DNA of 40,009 nucleotides from CAYNYF01 sp964401385 (GTDB lineage: Bacteria > Planctomycetota > Phycisphaerae > SM23-33). A program made the translations under genes and the position numbers. Positions 35,003 to 40,009 of the stretch are shown here, one piece after another. How positions within the stretch are numbered: the first letter of the stretch is position 1; each line of letters opens with the position of its first letter. The stretch spans positions 1 through 40,009 of the forward strand of contig CAYNYF010000035.1 of assembly GCA_964401385.1 (NCBI GenBank). Direction: 5' to 3'. The notes beneath the pieces were generated by a model. It was not told the origin of the DNA, searched no databases, and saw only the letters and a list, made by a program, of their open reading frames with translations.

Positions 35003-36391
35003 ATGTCTCTGGCCGAACTGTTTCGCGCCCGGCAGCCCGCGGTGGCCATCCGCGGCGTCCACCTGGACCTGAAGGGCACGCCGCCGACGGCCGACCGGCT
35101 GCTGCGCCTGCTGGAGGTGTTTGCCGCGGCGCGCTACAACGCGGTGCTGGTGGAGTGGGAGGATACCTTCCCCTGGTCGGTGGACGAGAGGTTCCGCTGC
35201 GAGACCGCCTACACGCCGGGCGAGGTCGAGCGCTTCCACGCGGCCGCGGAGAAGCTGGGCATCGAGGTGATCCCGCTGGTCCAGTGCCTCGGCCACATGG
35301 AAACGCCGCTGAGCGTGCCGGGGTATGAGAGGCTGCGCGAGGTCCCCCACCAGGCGGGCGTGCTCAACCCGCTGGCCGACGGGGCCAGGGAGCTGATCGA
35401 GAAGATGGTGGACGACGTGCTGGCGGCGACGCCGAAGCTGCGATGGTTCCATCTCGGGGGCGATGAGGCATGGAGCTTCGGCACGCACCCGGACACCAGG
35501 GCCTACATCGTCAAGCACGGCAGGGGGGCGCTGTACCTGCACCACGTCGAGCCGATCCTGGACCGCCTGAACGCCCGCGGCGTCCGGCCGATTCTCTGGC
35601 ACGACATGATGCGAGAGTGGGACGGACCGTCTTTGAAGCGGCTGGCGGAAAAGGCCGACCTGTGCGTTTGGGGCTATCGCGGCCACCCCGACACCACGAC
35701 CGGGCATTTCAACACCAGGTTCATCCGGCGCTTTTCCGAGCACGGGCTGGGGCTGTGGGGCGGAACGGCCTATAAGGGCGCCGGCGGGGCCGACGCCGAC
35801 CTGACCGATCTGGACATTCACCGCGAGAACGCCCTCGCCTGGGTGGATGTGGCCCGGCGGTTCGGCTTCGCGGGTCTGTTCGCTACCGCCTGGAGCCGCT
35901 ACTCCACCCACAACGTTCACTGCGAGATGATCGAGGCGTCGCTGGATTCGCTGCTTTACGTGGGGGTGATCCTGCACGACGGCCGCCCGCCCGCCGGCGG
36001 CGTCGACGCCTGCCGGGCCGCCCTGGCCGAACTCGGCGAGAAAGAGCGTTTCGATGCTTGCCGGGCGGCGATGGAGAAACTCTCGGCCGCACGGCAAGCC
36101 GGCTGGAGTCAAGTTAGAATGCTTCGCCAGCAGGTGGTGATGGCCGAGCTGGACGGGCGCCGGCGGAGCGGCGGGGGCCCGGTAAGCGGGCTTTCCCGTC
36201 TGAAGCGATCCCTGGTTGAGGCCGAGGCCGCCGCCGAGCAGGCCCGGCCGGCGCTGGCCGGGCTGGTAGAGCAGGTCTGGATCGACCGATACCTGGCCGA
36301 ACGCCTCCAGCCGCTGCGCGAGGAGATCGACGCCCTGACCCCGCGCGTCCGTCGGCTCGATCCCACGGGCTACGCCGCGGCGCTCGATTAG
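35003..36391 (+). CDS. GH20-like hexosaminidase family protein
   Basis: A 462-residue protein with AAGGAAGG before the ATG and no signal peptide, so it is probably cytoplasmic. The barrel (about 15-330) has WFHLGGDEAWSFG, where D154-E155 match the Asp-Glu catalytic pair of GH20 beta-N-acetylhexosaminidases. VIPLVQCLGHMETPL is also in keeping with this family. The last 120 residues are helical. It may remove N-acetylated amino sugars from oligosaccharides after import. The 9-bp GC-rich hairpin at 36414-36432 after its stop may terminate it; it merges with the inverted repeat of the next module. Confidence 0.82.
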   Translation: MSLAELFRARQPAVAIRGVHLDLKGTPPTADRLLRLLEVFAAARYNAVLVEWEDTFPWSVDERFRCETAYTPGEVERFHAAAEKLGIEVIPLVQCLGHMETPLSVPGYERLREVPHQAGVLNPLADGARELIEKMVDDVLAATPKLRWFHLGGDEAWSFGTHPDTRAYIVKHGRGALYLHHVEPILDRLNARGVRPILWHDMMREWDGPSLKRLAEKADLCVWGYRGHPDTTTGHFNTRFIRRFSEHGLGLWGGTAYKGAGGADADLTDLDIHRENALAWVDVARRFGFAGLFATAWSRYSTHNVHCEMIEASLDSLLYVGVILHDGRPPAGGVDACRAALAELGEKERFDACRAAMEKLSAARQAGWSQVRMLRQQVVMAELDGRRRSGGGPVSGLSRLKRSLVEAEAAAEQARPALAGLVEQVWIDRYLAERLQPLREEIDALTPRVRRLDPTGYAAALD

Positions 36392-36422
36392 CGGCTTGCG
36401 CGCATCGGCCCCGCCGCGGGCG

Positions 36423-36451
36423 CCGCCCGCGGGGGTGGTGGGTCAGTTTGA
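36423..36451 (+). repeat. Left inverted repeat of the cassette
   Basis: A 29-base repeat starting CCGCCCGCGGGGGT and ending GTGGGTCAGTTTGA, matching the complement of 38603-38631 except at one position (G here, A there). Confidence 0.8.
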
Positions 36452-36533
36452 GATTCCGGTCCCAAAAGCTTCTTGACGAGCAAGCCCCCATCCTGCACAC
36501 TTCTACATGCCAACATTAGGAAGGGGAAAGACA

Positions 36534-36692
36534 ATGGCACGCAAACGGAACGAGCGGACCTCCCGCCGCGTCGGCAGCGCCGCATCTCGTGTGCTGCGCG
36601 GGAAAGGCAGGAAGAAAGACGCCAAAAGCGCTGCTGGCTCAGCCCTGACGCAACGACCAGACAAAAAGAAGACCAAGCGCCAGAAAAGGTAG
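36534..36692 (+). CDS. Small basic protein, MARKRNE type
   Basis: A 52-residue protein with AGGAAGGGG before its ATG. The sequence begins MARKRNERTSRRVGSAASRV, includes SAAGSALTQ and ends with lysine/arginine-rich residues (about half of all residues are basic or small). I have seen similar short proteins in other bacteria but know no function; nucleic-acid binding is possible. It lies just inside the left repeat, behind a TTGACG (36473) with a weak -10, and converges with the 81-residue protein gene, 6 bases apart. Confidence 0.75.
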   Translation: MARKRNERTSRRVGSAASRVLRGKGRKKDAKSAAGSALTQRPDKKKTKRQKR

Positions 36693-36698
36693 TAAGCT

Positions 36699-36944
36699 TC
36701 ACTTAGACAGCCGGCGCAAATCTGTAATGGCACAAGCCGGAATAGCCAGCCGACCCCAAATCTGCGCCCCGCTAACCGTCATGGCCAAGGTCTTATATTG
36801 CTGGCCGTCGTCGACCAGGAATGCGACGGAGATACAGCGAACAGGGCGCAGGGGTTCAAGTTCGTCCCGATACTCCCAACCGGCCTGGCCAGCCTCGCTG
36901 TCCAGCCACTCAATCCTAACCAGCGGCTCGTGTACTTTGCTCAT
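36699..36944 (-). CDS. Small conserved protein of unknown function (HEPLVRIEWLDS type)
   Basis: An 81-residue acidic protein, beginning MSKVHEPLVRIEWLDSEA, with GRLAIPACAITDLRRL near the end. The pattern resembles small proteins that occur beside mobile elements in many bacteria; function unknown to me. Its ATG is in the last codons of the transposase remnant (overlapping in another frame), a sign that it was part of the same compact module. AGAGG lies before the ATG. Confidence 0.68.
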   Translation of the reverse strand: MSKVHEPLVRIEWLDSEAGQAGWEYRDELEPLRPVRCISVAFLVDDGQQYKTLAMTVSGAQIWGRLAIPACAITDLRRLSK

Positions 36945-37108
36945 GCGCCTCTAATAGCCCGATGACTTCTTGAAGCTCCCAAACGTGGTCGGCTACTCCC
37001 ACTTCCATCGCTGGTAACCCCCGTCATGCGGACGGTGGCGCGGATGGAGTTGCCCTCGACCAGCGCCGCCAGCACTTGAATCCGGTTTTCCGTGGCCAGC
37101 TTGTTCAT
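36916..37108 (-). pseudogene. IS1-type transposase remnant with internal deletion
   Basis: The first 31 codons from the ATG at 37108 (MNKLATENRIQVLAALVEGN then SIRATVRMTGV) match the DNA-binding N-terminus of IS1-family-like transposases. The same strand then continues in another frame as PAMEVGVADHVWELQEVIGL then LEAHEQ to a TAG at 36916, which matches the extreme C-terminus of the same family. About 150-200 central residues with the catalytic core are missing, and the two ends are out of frame. The remnant is therefore inactive. Confidence 0.75.
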
Positions 37109-37154
37109 GCTGACCATATTATATGCTTGAGCGGTCAAGCAGTCAACCGAAAAT

Positions 37155-37388
37155 CTATTCTTTTTTTGCCGTTTCGGTCCCTCGGCTCAAGGTCACCGTT
37201 CGAGAATCCAGCTTCTCTTGTTTCCCGCCGGTCACGCGCCGCCGTTCGTGAGGAGCAGCCAGCCCGTATTCCCTGCCGCCGCCCCGAATGGCACGAACGG
37301 CATTGAGATACGCTCGGCTTCTCGCAAGCTCAGAGCCGCTGACCTGCGGATTCGCCTTCAATATGTCCTCTACGTCCAAGGTCGCCAT
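37155..37388 (-). CDS. Small protein following the protease gene
   Basis: A 77-residue protein. Its TAGGAG ribosome-binding site includes the stop codon of the protease gene, 9 bases before its ATG, so the two are coupled. The N-terminus MATLDVEDILKANPQVSGSE and the REYGLAAPHERRRV stretch are the recognisable parts, but I know no function. It may be a partner of the protease, inferred only from the layout. Confidence 0.68.
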   Translation of the reverse strand: MATLDVEDILKANPQVSGSELARSRAYLNAVRAIRGGGREYGLAAPHERRRVTGGKQEKLDSRTVTLSRGTETAKKE

Positions 37389-37397
37389 TCGACGCTC

Positions 37398-38291
37398 CTA
37401 CATGAATGGCTGATACGACTGGCGAATGTGTACGATCCCCTTGTCGGCCTTCTTGGCCATATAGTCCTCAAGGAGATCGTGGTATTGCTTCACCTTGCCG
37501 TTCAGCGCCTCGTTGGTGTCTAAGTCATTTATTATTAGGTTGATATCGCGTTCCAACACGTCGCGCGATATGCCTCGGCCATGCGTATGCCACCGTTTCG
37601 TATCATTCAGGGCCCTGGCTATCTCCTCGGCCTGATCGTTCTTCATCTCCTCGGTAACCGCCAAGCCCCGAGTTCTTGTCCTATCCCAATCCTTGAACTT
37701 GTACCTCACTAACCACTCTTTAAGCAACGTTACCGACAGATTCTGAGCTTGCTCGAATTGATACAACTCCGCTTGGTCAAAACCATCAATGAGGAGCTGT
37801 ACCTCAGCCAGGCTAATCGGGTCGTTCGGATCCTTGGCACGCTCCAGTAGCGCTTTGTACTTCTCCAAGTAACCCAAGGCCGGAACCAGCCTGCCGCTCT
37901 TGTTCTCAACTTGTGGGTCTATTGGGCCAAGTCTTGAGTAGTAATCCATGTGAATCGCATCGCCGGACATGGCCAGGATCGTGCCGGCCGAATAAGCATA
38001 GTTAGGGACGACGAAATCCACCGTGTCGTAGTTGTGCCTGAATGTTTCCGCTACACGCTGGGCGACCTCAACGTATCCGCCCGTGGTCGTCAGAACGACT
38101 ACGAGCTTCTTTTTCTTGGAAGCCGCCTTCCGATTCTCGACGGCAACACGGAGCAGGTTGTCGACGCCATGTAGCAGAGGGCCATTTAGGGACACGCAAT
38201 CCGCGCCCATGGTCTTCTCTATCGAGAGAAGCCGCTTGTCCAATTGCTGTTCTATGAACTCATTGGCGTTGCTCGGCAACCGTTGCGCCAT
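37398..38291 (-). CDS. SDH_sah-family serine protease (ClpP-fold)
   Basis: A 297-residue protein of the serine dehydrogenase proteinase family (PF01972), related to SppA and ClpP. VVPNYAYSAGTILAMSGDAI contains the nucleophile S101, and SRLGPIDPQVENKSG (about 119-133) the conserved aspartate that follows it in this family. The N-terminus lacks a signal peptide or membrane segment, so it should be cytoplasmic. It lies between two small genes (75-residue protein upstream, 77-residue protein downstream) on one transcript. It is more AT-rich than neighbouring chromosomal genes. A defence, toxin or stress role is possible but cannot be shown from sequence. Confidence 0.82.
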   Translation of the reverse strand: MAQRLPSNANEFIEQQLDKRLLSIEKTMGADCVSLNGPLLHGVDNLLRVAVENRKAASKKKKLVVVLTTTGGYVEVAQRVAETFRHNYDTVDFVVPNYAYSAGTILAMSGDAIHMDYYSRLGPIDPQVENKSGRLVPALGYLEKYKALLERAKDPNDPISLAEVQLLIDGFDQAELYQFEQAQNLSVTLLKEWLVRYKFKDWDRTRTRGLAVTEEMKNDQAEEIARALNDTKRWHTHGRGISRDVLERDINLIINDLDTNEALNGKVKQYHDLLEDYMAKKADKGIVHIRQSYQPFM

Positions 38292-38315
38292 ATCCCCGCT
38301 CCCGGCTGTTATGAA

Positions 38316-38543
38316 TCACTCACTCTCTGTCGTGTGCCAGCGAGCGTTCGCAGCCTTTCTTGCTATCTCGCTTCGCCTTTCGGCCGACAGCCTTGCCGCC
38401 CTAGCTTTCCCCCCCTTCAGCCCGCCCAGCCGCCCCAGCATCACCGCTGCCGGGTTCTTGCCCTCGCCCGTGGCCTGCTCTACTATCGAGGCGGCAAGCT
38501 CGTTCAGATCAGGGGGGTTGTTCTTGCTTGAACGCTTAGGCAT
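38316..38543 (-). CDS. Small KGGKARA-type basic protein
   Basis: A 75-residue protein, beginning MPKRSSKNNPPDLNELAASI and ending with LGRLGGLKGGKARAARLSAE, then RRSEIARKAANARW. The glycine/lysine/alanine-rich second half is like that of small basic proteins seen in many bacteria, where nucleic-acid binding is suspected; this is by recollection. It is first in the minus-strand operon of the cassette, with the protease 24 bases behind it. Its promoter (38551) places the transcript start about at its ATG, so it is probably read without a leader; an ATG further upstream in frame is not conserved-looking. Confidence 0.75.
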   Translation of the reverse strand: MPKRSSKNNPPDLNELAASIVEQATGEGKNPAAVMLGRLGGLKGGKARAARLSAERRSEIARKAANARWHTTESE

Positions 38544-38550
38544 CCAAGCT

Positions 38551-38579
38551 ATTCTAGGCCGCTCAAGCACACCCGTCAA
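38551..38579 (-). promoter_or_regulatory. Strong promoter, probably giving a leaderless transcript
   Basis: On the minus strand TTGACG (38579-38574), 17 bases, TAGAAT (38556-38551). The -10 ends 7 bases before the ATG at 38543, about where transcription would begin. It lies 23 bases inside the right inverted repeat. Confidence 0.6.
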
Positions 38580-38602
38580 GGGGGAAATCGGCTATTTACT
38601 CG

Positions 38603-38631
38603 TCAAACTGACCCACTACCCCCGCGGGCGG
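38603..38631 (-). repeat. Right inverted repeat of the cassette
   Basis: Complement of 36423-36451 with one difference. It begins 24 bases after the stop-side end of the DUF gene's downstream region and faces the cassette with GTGGGTCAGTTTGA. Confidence 0.8.
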
Positions 38632-38655
38632 GCGGAGACATGCCGGACGACGGGC

Positions 38656-38937
38656 CTATTCCTCGGGGCTTTCCTGGCTGGCCTTCCTGGCCTTCTCGAT
38701 GAGCTCGATGATGCTGAGCGTCTTGTCCTTGCGCGGGGCGAGGATCTTCTCGACGGCGGCGTCGCTGTAGTGCCGGCGGACGAAGCGCTCGATGTCAAAA
38801 GTTTCCCACCAGCAGTCCAGGATCCGCCGGCAGGGCAGCTCCGAGGCCGGCGCCCGGCAATAGGAAAAGGGCACCTCGTGGCCCAGCACGGGGCAGCGAC
38901 GCACCCGCTGATCGTGTTCGGCAATGTCTTGGCCCAT
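38656..38937 (-). CDS. Four-cysteine small protein, unknown function
   Basis: A 93-residue cytoplasmic protein with RCPVLGHEVPFSYCR and LPCRRILDCW, four cysteines that could hold a zinc or iron-sulphur centre. Similar proteins (rCpxLGh... CrkIldCW) occur in other bacteria by my recollection, without a known role. The ATG at 38937 was chosen; a start at 38994 would place a strong hairpin inside the coding region. No good Shine-Dalgarno is visible. Upstream lies a hairpin with a T-run that could block or regulate its transcription. The cassette ends just beyond its stop. Confidence 0.7.
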   Translation of the reverse strand: MGQDIAEHDQRVRRCPVLGHEVPFSYCRAPASELPCRRILDCWWETFDIERFVRRHYSDAAVEKILAPRKDKTLSIIELIEKARKASQESPEE

Positions 38938-38949
38938 AACGCGCCATGC

Positions 38950-38992
38950 AAAAAACTCGAGCGCCCTTCCGCAATTCCGCTTGCGGAAGGGC
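38950..38992 (-). terminator. Rho-independent terminator or attenuator before the four-cysteine gene
   Basis: On the minus strand GCCCTTCCGCAA, a 6-base loop, TTGCGGAAGGGC (12-bp perfect stem, 38992-38963), then seven bases and TTTTTT (38955-38950). It follows the trpB2-like gene, so it may end that transcript. A TAGAAT (39004-38999) just before the hairpin could start a new transcript, making this an attenuator for the next gene. Confidence 0.6.
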
Positions 38993-39087
38993 ACCCGTAT
39001 TCTACCAGAATCGAACTTCGCCTTTCAGACGGATTGTCTTTTTCGCCGCGCCCGCGGCCTTTGCGTCGGATCGCGGGCTCGCGGCGA

Positions 39088-40009
39088 TCACCACTTGCCG
39101 GTCCTGCGAACCTCCGGCCTGGGCAGTCCCTTGATGGCCTCGAGGCTCTTGGCCATCTCTTCTTCCGAAAGCGGATAGTCCACCAGCTTGCCGGTGAGGT
39201 AGGACTCATACCCGCTCAGGTCCATCAGCCCGTGGCCGGACCAGTTGAACAGGATCACCTTTTCCTTGCCTTCTTCCTTGGCCTTGTTGGCCTCCTCGAT
39301 GACGGCCGCGATGGCGTGGGAGGTCTCCGGGGCGCTGATGAACCCTTCCGTCTTCGCCCACAGGATCGCCGCCTCGTAGCACGTGAGCTGGTTGTACGCC
39401 CGCGGCGTGATGAGCCCCTCGACGATCGCCTGGCTGACCAGCGGGGCCATGCCGTGGTAGCGCAGCCCGCCGGCGTGAATCGGCGGCGGCACGAAGGTGT
39501 GCCCCAGCGAGTACATCGGCAGCAGCGGCGTCATCTGGGCCGTGTCCCCGTGATCGTACGCGAAAGGCGCCCGCGTCATCGTCGGGCAGGAAGTCGGCTC
39601 GACCGGGATGATGTCGATGTCCTTGCCGTTGATCTTGTCGGCCACGAACGGAAAGGCCGTCCCGGCGAAGTTCGACCCGCCGCCGGCGCAACCGATGACC
39701 ACGTCGACGTTCTTCTCGCCGGCCTTCTTGAGCTGTTTCTTCGCCTCCAGGCCGATGACCGTCTGGTGCAGCAGCACGTGGTTGAGCACGCTGCCCAGGC
39801 TGTAGCGCGTCTTGCCGGTCTGGTCGCTGACGGCCGCCTCGATCGCCTCGCTGATGGCAATGCCCAGCGAGCCGGGGGTGTCGGGCATCTTGGCGAGGAT
39901 GTCCCGGCCGGCCTGGGTTTCCTCGGACGGGCTGGCCACGCAGTTGGCGCCCCAGGTGTTCATCATCAATTTCCGGAAGGGCTTCTGGTCGAAGCTGATG
40001 CGCACCATG
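39088..40009 (-). CDS. TrpB2-type tryptophan synthase beta chain, N-terminus outside window
   Basis: The last 306 residues of a protein of about 450, cut by the right edge. VVIGCAGGGSNFAGTAFPF contains the glycine/serine loop that binds the phosphate of pyridoxal phosphate, and MVRISFDQKPFRKLMMNTWG (residues 1-20 of the visible part) is the typical region after the catalytic lysine, which lies beyond the window. The GLRYHGMAPLVSQ and ETSHAIAAV stretches fit the TrpB2 group, which makes tryptophan from indole and serine and often lacks a trpA partner. No other trp genes are visible. Confidence 0.87.
   Translation of the reverse strand, partial: MVRISFDQKPFRKLMMNTWGANCVASPSEETQAGRDILAKMPDTPGSLGIAISEAIEAAVSDQTGKTRYSLGSVLNHVLLHQTVIGLEAKKQLKKAGEKNVDVVIGCAGGGSNFAGTAFPFVADKINGKDIDIIPVEPTSCPTMTRAPFAYDHGDTAQMTPLLPMYSLGHTFVPPPIHAGGLRYHGMAPLVSQAIVEGLITPRAYNQLTCYEAAILWAKTEGFISAPETSHAIAAVIEEANKAKEEGKEKVILFNWSGHGLMDLSGYESYLTGKLVDYPLSEEEMAKSLEAIKGLPRPEVRRTGKW

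Larger units (their letters stand above)
36423..38631. mobile_element. Inverted-repeat-bounded AT-richer cassette, about 2.2 kb
   Basis: The module is bounded by a 29-bp inverted repeat (28/29 matching) and contains six genes or remnants: a small basic protein, an 81-residue protein, an IS1-type transposase remnant, a 77-residue protein, an SDH_sah protease and a 75-residue basic protein. Its interior is more AT-rich: 26 G+C in the 60 bases at 37681, against 42 in the 60 bases at 35101 by my counts. Adjacent genes are chromosomal. I see no clear target-site duplication. It is probably a non-autonomous or decayed mobile element carrying cargo. Confidence 0.6.

Noticed and set aside
36414..36432. 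GC-rich hairpin overlapping the left cassette repeat as the sole explanation of that repeat
   Set aside because: The hairpin explains only the GC part; the conserved GTGGGTCAGTTTGA, found inverted at the other end, lies outside it.
38941..38994. Upstream start (38994) for the four-cysteine protein
   Set aside because: It would encode a strong hairpin with T-run and 19 residues not recognisable as part of the protein.
1..40009. tRNA or rRNA genes
   Set aside because: All gaps were read for a T-loop or cloverleaf and for rRNA sequence; none was found.

Overview
The window reads as GC-rich chromosomal DNA of a planctomycete, most likely of the Phycisphaerae type. This is an inference from gene content: a secreted protein that carries both a dockerin-like repeat pair and a PEP-CTERM tail, three Gfo/Idh/MocA dehydrogenases, a DUF2284 protein, and many secreted or cytoplasmic glycan-degrading enzymes. 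Two stretches (about 25.0-26.7 kb and 36.5-38.6 kb) are visibly more AT-rich than their surroundings and look acquired.

Region by region: 0-5.7 kb (+) holds a heparinase II/III-like lyase cut by the window edge, a DUF2284 metal-binding protein, a sugar-phosphate isomerase-like TIM barrel, a Gfo/Idh/MocA dehydrogenase and a GNAT acetyltransferase. 5.7-8.8 kb (-) is a sugar ABC importer: a solute-binding protein followed, with an ATGA overlap, by a single 609-residue protein in which the two permease subunits are fused; no ATPase is present. 9.0-16.6 kb has a large GH123/DUF4091-like protein, a vestigial start of an epimerase gene, a convergent lipoprotein gene, the intact epimerase and an MFS transporter. 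16.7-18.3 kb encodes a parallel beta-helix PEP-CTERM protein. 18.3-21.9 kb (-) is an apparent operon: dehydrogenase, MFS transporter, serine hydrolase. 22.0-24.9 kb has a DUF6159-like membrane protein, a third dehydrogenase and an ACT-domain protein.

25.0-26.6 kb (-) is a type II restriction-modification pair whose nuclease carries the BglII active-site spacing D-x8-E-x-Q, followed by a decayed transposase tail. 27.2-30.1 kb is a secreted GH2 glycosidase. 30.4-31.8 kb (-) is a TerB-like protein, rnpA and yidD joined by 4-base overlaps, but without rpmH or yidC. 32.1-33.5 kb (-) is a c-di-GMP pair (HD-GYP and PilZ). 33.9-36.4 kb (+) is a URO-D-like methyltransferase family protein and a GH20-like hydrolase.

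36.42-38.63 kb is the most unusual part: a roughly 2.2 kb AT-richer module bounded by a 29-bp inverted repeat (28/29 matching), carrying four tiny proteins, an SDH_sah (ClpP-fold) serine protease and an internally deleted IS1-type transposase. Both ends have an inward-facing TTGACG promoter-like element close to the repeat. Beyond it lie a small four-cysteine protein and the C-terminal two thirds of a TrpB2-type tryptophan synthase beta chain, cut by the window end.

Most metabolic genes fit one theme: capture, import and breakdown of complex polysaccharides (uronic or amino sugars) with oxidation/isomerisation of the released sugars. The exact substrate cannot be read from sequence alone. No tRNA, rRNA or CRISPR array was seen. 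Several promoters share the form TTGNCG/TTGACA, exactly 17 bases, then TAGAAT or a close variant.
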